Source of the DNA: Allantophomopsis cytisporea
Taxonomy: Eukaryota > Ascomycota > Leotiomycetes > Phacidiales > Phacidiaceae
Assembly: GCA_024752435.1 (NCBI GenBank)
Contig: CP103021.1
Coordinates: 868,001-932,000 of the forward strand
Length of the DNA: 64,000 bases
Direction: 5' to 3'
Part shown: positions 12,287 to 24,522 of the stretch, in pieces
How positions within the stretch are numbered: position 1 is the stretch's first letter
How the letters are laid out: each line of letters opens with the position of its first letter
The notes under the pieces: generated by a model
The model's database searches: none
Told to the model about the DNA's origin: nothing
What the model saw: the letters and a program-made list of their open reading frames with translations, nothing else
Program-made: the position numbers and the translations under genes

Positions 12287-13813
12287 TATTGTTTGATTAC
12301 AGGGCAGGTAATTTAATGGATAATATTGCCTTCACTTAAATAGAGACACGTTGGAATGAATTCAATTGGCATCACATGGCGAGAATATTGTGGGGTTGAT
12401 ATTCTTAAAGACGACTGGATGATGACGCAGTTGAAGATCGAAGACGAACCGAGATCTTGGTAGCGAGCGGGCCGTAGATCTAATCGGAATCTAATCCATG
12501 TTAGTTATAAACCCACGATGATATACAATTATGTCAATGAGATAACATTAGATAGATAATTATACTGCTTTTCTTAGTATTTAGGTGGGAAAGTTTTTCC
12601 CAATCGAGTGATAAGTCCAAGTCGATGTCCTCACGTGCATGATATAATCCCAAATCTTCTTCACGAAACTCAAATACGAAGTGAAGGAAGATGAATCGAA
12701 ATCAATCACCGATATGGATACTTGACGTTGAAACACTGGAACAACTTCTTATGTTGAATATTTAATGTAGTCTTTAAGCGCCCTGTGCAAAAAGCGAAAG
12801 CTTGAAATCGAGCCTCTTTTTCCTGCAATACGTGGACAATTATATGCATCTCACTCAAGCCTTGCAAGGTAATAATGGATCCTTATGCCAATGTCAACTA
12901 ACGCTCATATGTGACAGGCAGAATTTTCTTGAAAGGGCGTAAGCACGTAAGTACGCTACCTATGAGTGAAAACACTAGGGCTAGCAAAGAGATGTGTTCC
13001 TGCACCTATTTTGAATGTGGACCACAAAAAGGAGTACAGCACTTTCCTGCTAAGATTTCACCACCTCAGATCATTCCACAAGTCTGAGACATATAAAACA
13101 ATATGAAGTCAGCAGTGGGGATGATAAAAACTAGAGTAATATCCAGAACTTACAGCACCTGCACCAGTCCGTGTAGACTTCGAATATCAGTAAGATATGA
13201 TTTCTACAGACCTGACTGAGAACCAATCGCATTTTGGCAACAATCCAACTTGGGAGGTGACTTATAAATTCCAAAATTTACAAAGAAGTCTGTATCTACG
13301 AAGTTTCAAGTAGCTACGAATAATCGAACGATTGTGTATGATTGAGTAGCTCTTGACATCTACTTCAAGTGCCAGATATTCTGCAGCAACCTCCCATAAT
13401 CCTCCTAGTAATAGCTCTACACCACAGCAACTCATAAAGCATCACCTATCATTGGAAAGTAATGCTGATATTGTGCCCTTATACTGGAGTGTTCCACAAC
13501 CAGTCGTCTATCTTCAACATTCCCTCGATCACCAGAGGTATAGCAACTCCAGCTCGACGACGAATAACGAACGCTCGTACCAAACGCATCCTACGCATAG
13601 CCGCATAAACGCAAGAAGCAGCCCAGGCATAAATTCCCAGCCGCACAATATATATCAAGCAAACGCGAGCAAACACCCGGTCGGTTCTCGAAAACTGTCC
13701 CACCGCACTAGCGCCCACCAGCCTTCTCCCAAGTCTATAAAATCCCCTCCAAATTCCCACACGACCTCTCTCCTTCCTCTCCACATTCTGCTATCACGCT
13801 GGCTACTTTTCGT
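12287..13813. other. Intergenic, no gene seen
   Basis: About 1.5 kb with no supported gene. The open frame at 13353-13829 begins with TTG, is Ser/Thr/His-rich and has no motif, so I do not call it. The rest is ordinary AT-rich non-coding sequence. Confidence 0.4.
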
Positions 13814-13933
13814 TCACGTGGAAGAGTAGACGCCGGTCGACTCCTTGGAGTGGGCTGGTGCTGTCTCACCTTCGGGGGCTTCAGCAGCATAATTTTTGAT
13901 GGATCTCGGATTTTCCGAACACACTTTTTTCAT
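13814..13933 (-). CDS. Possible 39-residue peptide, paired with the ORF at 59944
   Basis: A very short frame starting MKKVCSENPRSIKNY and ending TGVYSST. It is too small to believe alone. Its leader and first codons match a second locus: 13972-13919 (minus) and 59905-59958 (plus) agree at 50 of 54 bases. Beyond the identical block, the two frames still show conservative pairs (D/E, K/N, Q/K, F/Y), which hints at coding. The upstream sequence is rich in ACAACAAACA, typical of fungal 5' leaders. It might instead be a decayed repeat, or the AAAAAA|GTGTGT could be a splice donor. No function is proposed. Confidence 0.3.
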   Translation of the reverse strand: MKKVCSENPRSIKNYAAEAPEGETAPAHSKESTGVYSST

Positions 13934-15130
13934 TGAGTGCTTGTGCCTCGTGCCAGGCCTTGAAGAAGACACTGTTTATTCTGTTTGTTGTTAGTGGCTT
14001 TGTTGTCTTCCCTGTTGTCGTCGGCTTAGGTGGGAGAAAGTTATATATCAAAACCACAACGGTCTTTTGATCACTTAGATTTCGACAACGATGTGGGACA
14101 CTGACAAGTAAGCGAAGACATATACGATTACCATCCATTTGAAGCAGAAAACTAGTTATGGAGTTCTAATTCGGGTGCGTTCGTTCAACACAGTGAAGTG
14201 ATTATGGGGAGCAGTCACTTGATACGATCGAAAGGAAAGTAAGGCAGGATCCGTCTGCATATGGATGCTACACAGCACAAGATATACTCAAATAAGACCT
14301 TCAATTATGCTACTAGATATTAGAAGTATTGCCTTTGTAGTTGATCTCTTAAAATGCCACTTTGGATTTTGATGGACGGGAAAGCATACATGGTTTCGGA
14401 TTGCTACAAAGGAAGAAACAAGTGAATATTGACACTGCTGACCATAGGTACCAAGACACGCCCAGTTTCTCAGAACACAGTTTGACACCAGCTTGATATC
14501 GCAAGCAACACGCTGAGTTATTCAAGTAACAGCTGTAGGTGCTAGGATTTGAACGGCAACAATCCCATAAGACTGACTATTCACGAATATAAGAAACAAG
14601 GATACTTTTTGGATGGTTGTGATTACTAGCTTCAAATCTATCTTTCTAATACAAAGAACATTTACCTCACCGCCAGGACCCGATTCACAAAGCGTCACAA
14701 ACGGAGGCAAAAGTGAACTTGTGTTGTCCGGCAAATCATTCTCTGCCCTCCTCTTCTTCCTTTTGATCCAGACTTCACAGGACGTGTAGCAGAAAAACAA
14801 GTATAAAACAAAAATGGGGAGGTGTGTGGCAAAATGCAACCACGGAATAAACACAAGAATAACACCCCCCAAACACCCAACCGGATGATGCATGAGTAGC
14901 AGAAACGAAGAACAAGACGCAGAAAGAAGAAATTGACAGAAAACAAAGAAACAATGAGACGCAGGCAAAGACAGCCAGAAGTTCGTAGATCATGCTTTGA
15001 GCACACAAGACATTCAAGCCAAGATCTTTTTGGTTTTCATTATCGACGATAGAAAGAAAAGCCCCAATTGGTATTGTACAGTATTCCCTTTAATTCCCCA
15101 TCGCACACCCAAAGCCCAATTTAATATTTA
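13934..15130. other. Intergenic, includes 3' region of the flippase gene
   Basis: About 1.2 kb. The part near 15130 is the flippase 3' UTR; the part near 13934-14040 would be the leader of the short peptide frame. Several overlapping minus-strand frames at 14522-15017 are Leu/Phe/Ser-rich translations of non-coding sequence with no motif. Nothing else is seen. Confidence 0.4.
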
Positions 15131-18100
15131 TTATTGCATCTCATCCGTGATATCGTGTCGCCGACTCGACGTTACAGCGAGGCCGATGGTGTTATTTGAT
15201 TCGAACCTCTGCAACATGGCCGCCGACGTGATATCGTTGCTGGCCTCGTGACTCGGCCGCATCCGATCCATCGATGCTCTCATGCGATCGAAGGAGGGTC
15301 GAGGGCGATCCATGGACTGTCTGTTGTTCCCGATTGGATCATAGGTCATGGATTCGCGATTGCGAATAAAATCGGTTCCGTCGCTACCAGTTGCAGAACG
15401 TGGGTTACCGTGGGTGGTAGCAGTTGGGGCTACTGAAGGAGGGTAAATAGGCCGTCGATCATCACTCGGATCTTGGAAATGCTTACTCGGCTGCGCAAGA
15501 TCTGACGAAGCAGTGGATGAGCTATTTGACTTCGAAATTGAAGACCCATCTACGTTGTCAAGGTACTTGAACTTCCCTTGCTTGACTTGTTCACGAATGA
15601 TGTCAACGTCGTATGGGAAGTAGACTTTCTGAATTGCTTTCGCAAAGAAACGTGGAAGGAGGCATATAACGACCGAAAGGGAGGTGACAGCCCAGAATGT
15701 TGCTGTAGCGAAGACTTGGGGGGCGGCTTGGTAGAAAAATTCCGAGTAAACGAATGCGGAGTATATGCCGGTCCAGAAGAAGATGAGCAGAATACTGATT
15801 GCAACAAGGAGAGAGATGAGCCAATCCCAGCGGTAGGTGTTCATCAAGATGTAGAGGTTGACCACGATGACAGCGGCAGGGCCGATAAAGGTACCGATAC
15901 GTTCCTGACCACCGAGATCTTGTCCACTCCCTGTAACGAATCCACCTCCGTCAAAGAGGAGATAAGCCATGTAGAAGCAAACGAGTGACTGGTAGATTCC
16001 ATCAAGCATGTAGACCCTATAATCTGTAAGCAGTTGTTTTCGAATGAAGTTCCCTATATACTTACCAGAACTTCGTTTGTGTCCACTCCTTTCGCTCGAT
16101 ACCGCGTCTGTAAAGCTGAGGTACAGCAAGAGATACCTTATCGCTGACGTCTTGATCAAGGACACCCATGAAGATGACAGCCAAAGATGTGAAGGCCAAG
16201 TTGTACAAGAGGATGTAGGTGTAGTCATACAGGTAGGACTGGTCGAAGTTTTGATAGATCTGGTACCAGAAAAGGGTGAAGGTCCAGACGATGTTCTTGT
16301 AAAAGAAGTTTGCAATGGTTTCCGCAAGTCGGCGATAGGACCATCGACCGTGAACGAGTACAAGTCTTTGTAGGAATCGGAATTGTCCAATGGCATAATC
16401 AGAGGACATGACAGCTTGTCGTCCTTCCTCACCAGCAATACCAACGCCTACATCAGCCTCCTGAATCATGGCAACATCATTGGCACCATCTCCGACGGAG
16501 AGGGTCATGACATCAAGCCCAGTCTTCACCATCTGCACAACGGCAGCCTTTTGTGCTGGACTGACTCTGCAACATAGAACAGACTTGCAACGCTTGCAAA
16601 GCAACAAAAACTTTTGGCGTAATTTTGGGTCAAGAACCAACTTGAGAGAATCTCCGTCAATGACAACGGCGTGAGTTGGTGCAGGTGCCTCGTGGCTTTT
16701 CTTGGCTGCCTTGAGCTCCGCATCGGAGCCTGTAATGCCAAAGATCTTCAAGTGCTCGTCCAATTCCCTTTCAGCAGTTTCGAGTTTGTCGTCTTCAATC
16801 TTGAACACGATAAGTTCCATGTCGTTGTTGAGCAAGTTACAGGAGAAACCAATATTGATAGCAGTCTCCACCTTGTCACCAGTGAGAACCCACAATTTGA
16901 TACCGGCTTCAGCGAGTAAAGCAATAGTATCTGGCACACCTTCTTGCAATCGATCCTCAATCGCGGTACCACCAAGAAGCATGAGGTCTTGCTCAATAGA
17001 GTCAGCGACAGCCTCGAGTTTTTCCTCACGCTCAGAAACTGCAGCGGCTGCAACTTCGTGGCGCTTGTTCCACTCCTGATATTCCTCTTCACTCAAAATT
17101 CTCTGGGCAATGCACAATGTTCGTAGACCTTCTCTAGCAAACATTTCGAGGTGTTCGGCAGTCTCTCGGCGAAGTTCTTGCTGTTCTCCCTTCTTAAGTC
17201 TGGAGTAGATGATACTGTCGGCACCCTTACAGAAAAGAATGATGGTGTTGTCAGGCATACGAATGATGGCGCTCATTCGCTTTCTGGTCGAGTTGAATTC
17301 TAATTGGTTGAGTACATCGTAAGTCTTTTCCTCTCCAAGAACATTCAGACTAATCCCATCGTTCGAGTTTCCTAAGACAGTGAAACCGCAATCTCTTGCG
17401 GTGGCAACAAGAGCAGCTTCGTCGGGTGACTGGGCTTTGAACTCGATCTTCGGTGGATCTCCTGGGACAGTCTCGGCGATGACAGTGTGACATAAGGCTA
17501 GAGCAAGCATGAATTGTTCGTTGGCGCGCTGTTGTTCCGGTCCCGATTCGCCAGCCAAGTCGGTAATAAAGTCGGGGGCAATAAAGGTCAGATCTTCGTC
17601 GTGCAGGTAAGGATTGTCGTGCAACTTCCTGCTCTCAGCCAACATCTTGATTTTTGCCTGGGCGATTTCTTCCATGGCTTTGGCACTCTCCTTTTCAACA
17701 TCGATACCTTGGCGTTTTTGCATACCAGCCTGAGCCTCTGTATAAGCTTCACCGTATGGAACTCCATTGATCGTGGCCTTCTTGAATTCCATGACGTTTT
17801 GCGTGAGAGTACCAGTCTTATCCGAGAAGATGTATTCAATTTGACCAAGATCGTCAGAAATATTCCAGGACTTCGGCGTACATGGGTAGTCGATCTTATC
17901 GTAGTACATTTCCGAATCACTGTAGATAAAGAAAGCCTGTGCGGTCTTGATGATTTCGAGCGAAATATACAAGGAGATGGGCACCAAGTTCTGAAACAAA
18001 ATGACAGCAGCCCAGAAAGTAATGAATCCATCAAGTGCTGGCGTTCCACCGATTGAACCAAATTCGAAGTAGTCCAGAGAATTGTTGCCCTGACTCCAAG

Positions 18101-19767
18101 TAATACCTTGAACCAATCCGGAGACGAGACACATGATCAAAAGGATGACGAAGTTGTAGATGACGTTCCAGTTGAGCTCACGAGCAATTCTAGAGCGCTT
18201 GCTAGGAGTAATACCAGAGTTGAGCATGATCTTGGTGTCGAAACCAGTGAAAATGACAACACCGAGAACCCACTCAGTGTTTCGAACGTTACAGCCTCTG
18301 AGGAGCAAGTTGTTGATAGAAATTGGCTCGGCCATCTCTTGTCCCTGTCCATTGGGATCCTTGCGATTCTTCTGCCTCCACCTAGCCGCACCGCTGTACT
18401 GGTACAAGTTCGCATGTGCCGGTTCGCTCTCGAGAATGAATTCGGTGCGCTCACAGTCGCGAGCGTGCTTGATATTTCTACCACTGCGTAAAGCATGCCT
18501 AACCTTCAAGTTCGTCTCTCCATCCAAGTTCTTCGTTTCGATGTAACAAGCTCCATCGGGGTCAGAAGTGGAAAGAATGACGATATCGGCGGGAATTTGG
18601 TCATCGTTGTAGATACGCACAAAGTCTCCGACCTGGACATTCTTCCAGTAGTCCTTGTGGAAACGAGCCTTTCCAGTTGGTTGAATATAAGGGTTGATTA
18701 AGCTACCGAAATCTCTGTGCATTGGCGAAGCGGCCTCGGCATCGAAGGAGAAACCACTCTTAGTACGCTCTAGAGCATCTGCAGCTTCCAGATTCTTAGA
18801 AAAACGTTTTGGGAGTGGCGAAGGAACAGGTGTCATTTGAATGTCATCGGTGCTGGTGTCCCGGACAGAAACGAAAGAGCTTCGCTGGGTGTTGACCGAG
18901 AAAACAGAGTTGCGATTTGGATTTGAGGGATCAAAGGATGCGCGAGGATCATCCACTGCAGCCTCTGCGAACTGCTTTCCAGGTTTGTTCTTCTTGCCGG
19001 TAATCATTTTCAAGAACCTAATGGAGCCCCTAGTGGACGCTTTCTTGATTCTGCGCCACAGAGATACATTGTCGGTGCTAATGTTGACATTGGTCCAATC
19101 AATCAGACGGTGCACAGGAGAGTTGTTGAGTTCATTGTCGAGAATGGTACGGCGATAATCCTCAATGGCATCCTTGACGGCTGTAATAAACACAATGACA
19201 ATCAGTGGTACGGCGTTCAGACCAGGGTTTGATGCGCCGAAGATACTAAAGATCTACACAGGCTACATCAGCATGATTCTCTTATGGATCACAGCAATGA
19301 CTTACAGCAAGAATAATCAAGAACAGGAAATAGACATTGGCAATGTTGTGGAACTGGTACCACAAGTTCTTGGGTACGAAACTCAAAGGGGTATACTTTG
19401 CTGTACGGATCTTGTTCCTGACAAATTGCACAGCCGGATGACCATTTTCGTCTTTGGCCTCTGGGGGGAGCGGGAGGTTGAAGTAGACCTTGCGAGGTTC
19501 ATCACCCTCGCCGTCGCTGTTCGTGCTGCCCTCTGAGCCTTCTGTCGTCTCAGCAATCGCGCCCAGATCTGTTCCCATGGACTCAGCACCAGCCGAGGCG
19601 CCAGAATCCCTTTTCTTCTTCTCGCCATTCTCATGTCCCTTATGGAAACGATCCAGAATCGATTGTCGTTTACGCCCACCACTTTTTACCCTTTGTGTCG
19701 CCCATCGTAATCGTTTGTGCGGTGCTGGTGCTTGAGGATCCTCTTCCATGTACGGTTCGACGGCCAT
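15131..19767 (-). CDS. DNF1: P4-type ATPase, Dnf1/DnfA-class phospholipid flippase
   Basis: Moves phospholipids from the outer to the cytosolic leaflet at the plasma membrane and endosomes, supporting polarised growth and endocytosis. Three exons are deduced: 19767-19306, 19253-16066 and 16016-15131, giving 1511 residues. The junctions restore FLIILA|IFSIFGASNPG and TQTKFW|VYMLDGIYQS. The start is the first ATG after an in-frame stop; the open frame further upstream begins only with GTG. The phosphorylation site DKTGTLT is at Asp632. TGDKVETAINIG and GDGANDVAMIQEADVGVG are the later P-type motifs. The basic N-terminal tail (KRLRWATQRVK) and the cytosolic insert SLWRRIKKASTRGSIRF point to the Dnf1/2 class rather than Drs2. 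About ten membrane segments are expected, four of them in exon 3, followed by a Ser/Met/Arg-rich regulatory tail. Confidence 0.95.
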
Positions 19768-22700
19768 GTTGTGGCTTTCTACGGGCAGATGCCCGGGGTG
19801 TTGTCGTTCTCCGCCAGCCTTCGAGTCCACAACTCTTCCTCTTCAACTGCTTTGCAACTTTCTGTAGGGGATTTGGTGACCACCGTTGTCCTGCAGAATG
19901 TCGCAAAGTCTATTTGATGTGTCGATTTCTGTTCTTTTTGTTTATTTTTGTCCTGATTGACAATGAGATGTGGCACGTAGAATTGAAAGTCGTGGGTTGT
20001 AGATCTTCCTGATGTAACAACCAGTCGCTTAGATCGGATGGAGCGGCGATGGATTTAGGACGCGCCTACGGATGACAGGGCGAGCGAACAACACTGCGAT
20101 CAAGTGGTCGGGGTCTTTCAGTACAGTAATAACTACTGTGTCGTTGTTATTCTGTTTCTTCTGTTCTCTTTCGATGAGACGTTTATGTTTCGGGGAGCGC
20201 GTAAGGGAAGAGGGCACGAGAAGATAGTAAAGAAAGAGAGAATGTTGGCAGTGGCTTTTTTGGTTGTTCTGTACAAGTGTGTGTCTATCTATTGTCTGTG
20301 TGTTCAGTGACGGAGGGTGAATGAATGAATGGGTGGTGGTGGTGTAGGTGGTGGGTGTACTGCGTATGTGGTGTATGTCAACTTCACTCATTACTCACTA
20401 TTGCTCTATCTCATGTCAACTATCCATCAACCTTCCCTTGGCTTCTTCCTCTATTTAGATACATACTGGCGTATTGTCCTCTTACTGACTAACGACGAAA
20501 CTACCTACCTTCCTTACGACCTACCTTACTACCTTACCTTACTTTGTTGTTAGGTGCTCAGTACGTACCTCCGTCTCCTCTCTCGTCGTGCTTTGTCACT
20601 CACTACTACTATGTACGCCAGTTACGATGCTTCGCTCCTCTCAACTCATTACTGCAAATGACTCTAGCCTGCACAATTATGACCGGGGCGTGGCTGGACC
20701 ATAACACCCACACACCACACTGATGGGGTAAAGCTGGGAGGGAAGATGCACGATTTCATGGCGGATATCTGGATATCTGGGTATCCATACTATCACTCAG
20801 CAACGAGCAGCAGCTCCGGCATTCACTACCATGATCCTTCATCCTTATACTCCTCATGCTCCTCATGCTGACTACGCCGTACTCATACAAAGGGCGAGAG
20901 AATGCCGAGGAACATACATACATAGATACATGCTACTTATAGAGCGTGGCTCATGGCCTATCCTGATCAATATCTGGCTTGCTGTACTCTACCTCGTTCG
21001 GTCGGTATTCATCAATATCCGGATACTGCACCATCCACACACGCTGCTGGAGACTTTATGCTCGCTCGGGCTCCGGCGCGGAAAGCTTATTAGTGAGCAA
21101 CGCAGGAGGCGCACACAGGAGGCGCACGCCGGAGGTAAGGGCCTGAAAACTCCGTGTGTATCAGGTATGACCCTTTCTCATTCTGCCAGCACCATAAAGG
21201 CAGGTTGAAGAATCTGATATATGCGTACGGATATCAAGGGATTAGGTGATTTGCACCGTGCGGAGTGCAGAAAAGTGTTCAAAATGTATGCATGGCACGC
21301 AGCGTGACGATGGCATCAGTTGCACGCAAATCCAATTCATCCTTTCATCCAATCCAGCCTCAGTCAGCCCGAGAGTGTTAGACAGGTTGCACGATCGGCT
21401 TCTAGTTTCGAACTTTTTGTGCACTTTTTCAGCCCGGAGTCATGCTTACGAGCAGAGCGCTGAATATGGTGCCTCACATTGCACTCAGAAAGGTATGTGT
21501 GTATGTGAGCTGATCAATGGATTGACACAGCACTCACTTCTGTACACAACAATCACGACACACTGGATCACACGCGCAAAACAATACATTCATAAGGTAC
21601 TCAGATATGTTGTACATCTTCTTACCATGGGACACATGAATGGGAGTAGAAGTTGACAGAACCATGGGCAGACTAAGAGGAAAGCCAAGATGAAAATATA
21701 GGGATCTCCCTCAACGTTGTTAAAATGGCATCTGTTTATTCCGCAAACAGAAATGTATTCTATCTCCTACACCCACAGGGCTACACAGTGGGGCACGATT
21801 CGAAGGACCTTTAGACTGCCGTACGTATGTACTGGCAACAGCAATCTTATTTCGGAGGAATATCTTTTCTGCTTTAATGACCACTGTACAAACACAACGG
21901 CAAAGCAGTAGTGGCTTCGGCAGAGTTAGTGGTGCTTGCTGGGCACTGTTAGGAGAACATAAATTAGCACCGACCACTCTATCATGACAAGCTCGTAGGT
22001 CAAATCATGACTGCATTAGTACATGAGTACTGCTAACGTTTCCATACCTTAAGATTTTGTGTCAATCGATGATGCAGAACCAAGCACTCCAAACACGATG
22101 GCTAAATCGTAAATCCCTAAGTAAACACCAGGGGTGCGAGGCTGAGGGTGAGGGGAGCCATGGGGGGAAGGAGAGGGGGTGAGGGGAGTGCATTGTTACA
22201 TTTGTTAAATACGGAGTACCAGAGTAGGTAGGACTTCGCCGTACCCACGTACTACTACGTATGCATACACTACTAGTACTGTACGTATGTAAGAAAGAGA
22301 TGGGACACATGAAGTGGCACGAGTGAGTATGTATTTCAGCGGTTATGCACCAAGTGTGTTTCTCCAACAGCTGGCTAGGGAGAGTCAACGGGAGCGTTGT
22401 CGTCAGGTATCAGAATGTCGATCCAAGCTGGACCCTTTCGGGAATGCGAGTGGATATGGTGGACGAATTCTGAGAGTTTCAGTATTGGTGGTTTGCTCAT
22501 GTTGTCGAAGTGCTTTTTGCGTATGCGCCCAATAACAAGCAGCGATGGCATTGAACATGCTGGTCGACGAGTAATTGCGATGGTACGGGCTCATTGTCAA
22601 TCCGCAATAATTCTTCCCTAAGCCACAGCCATCTGACGCACATGTGTGGAACGCTGGCGTTCCTATTTACCAGGAAGTGCGATCAGAATAGGAATGCAAA

Positions 22701-24522
22701 TTTGCAGAAGCCTGAATAGAAGGTCAATCATTATGAATCATCCTGAATGGAGTACCCGAATTATCAGAATGCGTACGGAGCAGAGTATTCCTGCTATCAA
22801 CCACAAATGCCTCATGTTGACAAGAAAAGAAACTGGCATGACCCTAATCGGAATTATATGTATTGCTTCATAAAGTACCTCCAATTCATATTGCGGTTGG
22901 TTACTTAAGAGTATATAAAATTCTTCAAGAGAGAGAAAGCGAAAAAGAAAAGTCTGATTGATATTCCTCTAAATGCAGCGTCCAAAAGAGGGAAAAACCT
23001 GGAAATATGCAGATCCTCGAACCATGACATCTGATCTTATCCATAATCTTCGTGCTGAAAGCATTACCACCAAACCACGCAAACCTATCAGAAGGACTCA
23101 AAGTATTCGGTATTCGGTACTCGAATTTTCTAGCCCCTCCTCGGACACTTACGGTATCTTTTTTTGAGGGTCCAATATTTATCCTTACCTCGAAGCGTCT
23201 CTCAAATGTGACATTTCAACTGGATGGTGGGACCAAGGAGTTGGTCGGATATACACAGTAGAGAGGGGGGGAAAGATGTCGAATTCGAACCCGAAGACGA
23301 AGACGGGGAGATATTTTCCGTAGACTATCCGAACTCCCGGAAGCCTTTGATTTGCTGACAAGCCATTTTGCTCACTTACTCAGAACTGTTTGAAAGCCGA
23401 GAGGTTTGCTTACGAATAGTTTGCATACAAGAGACTTGGCTCCTTAGCCACTCATTTCAATATTATATGAGGAGGAACGCAGACATTAGAATTTTGTGTA
23501 AACAAGGGGCATCCACGGCGTCGTGCCGTCCTCTCGGAAGGTATTACTTGTTTGAATGAGTATTTAGGGGCTGAAAGCACTCTGTGGAGCCGAGTTGGTC
23601 CCTTGGGAAATTTATCAAGGGATTCTCCAAGAATGCTCTATGTAGTATTACTAGTATTTGAAGCGATAACACCACGACGATGCGTATCACTACCACTCCC
23701 TAGTAGACTACGCAGTATGAACCCTTGCCACCGCGAAATCCTATCGGTGCCATGGATAGATATTCTATGCGAGATGACTTCTGGACAATTGACATGCGAT
23801 CAGCAAAGCTGTACCTAAGACACCGCGGGAAACCCCAACGACGTTTACTCTGCTAGACATCTCCCTAGATCCATAGAGTTCATTTACTCCAGCATCGAAA
23901 TAGACGAACAGGCTGTAGAACAAACGGGTTGGTGATGTTTCAAGCACTAATTACGTCAAGGGCCCTGGCGGCTTGAGGGTCCGGAAGCGCCTATCTGGCG
24001 ACGATGTTTACGCTTCGATGGAAGAGGGGGAAGGCGACAGTTCAGAGTCAAGGGAAAGTTCTTCTCTGTTCTTGAAGACTGGAATATAATCACGATCATT
24101 CGAAGGATAAATTATAAATACTCCGCATTGAAACCTTTCAGATAACCGATGCGTCGGGTATGAAGTCTGGACTTTTTGCTAAATTAAGATGAAACTAGAA
24201 CGAAGTGCTTTCAAGGAAGATAGTGATGTTCCGTTGCGATCCCCTTCGATTCCAGGCCATGATGCCGCCATGCGTGCACGTGATTCGGTGAGGTGACCGC
24301 GTCCTGGGTCTCGCGTTGCGCGTTGGAAATCAGAGGGTACCTATCTTTCAATCGCGATATGCACCTAAGGCGAGCAGGCCGATAACGAGAGCTGGAGAGG
24401 AAGATCGAAAGAGAGAGATATTGAAAGACCAACGAACGGAGATTGTTATACATGAAACCTCATAACGCACGGCGGGCACCTTGCGCATCCGAGCCAATTT
24501 AATTTAACAAAGAGAAAGAGAC
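19768..24522. other. 4.75-kb divergent intergenic region, flippase / Nse6-like gene
   Basis: A long interval with no supported gene on either strand. The flippase leader side (19770-20560) holds GAAT and GGT low-complexity runs at about 20317-20355 and a TACCT-rich run at about 20500-20540. The middle is mixed-composition non-coding DNA with many TACGTA/GTAC clusters, for example 22200-22290. The open frames are short, often start with non-ATG codons and have no motif. I found no transposon ends. It may contain long leaders or non-coding transcripts. Confidence 0.35.

Noticed and set aside
13353..13829. 158-codon plus-strand frame
   Set aside because: It starts with TTG, is Ser/Thr/His-rich, has no motif and no splice-supported extension.
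14525..14600. tRNA-like B-box on the minus strand (GTTCAAATCCTAGCACC)
   Set aside because: The T-stem does not pair and no A-box or cloverleaf could be placed upstream.
14522..15017. Overlapping hydrophobic minus-strand frames resembling membrane proteins
   Set aside because: Three frames overlap in the same low-complexity 3' region with non-ATG starts; hydrophobicity follows from T-rich composition.
23275..23330. B-box-like GGGTTCGAATTC on the minus strand
   Set aside because: No pairing arms; it lies in a GAAGACGAAGACG-type repeat.
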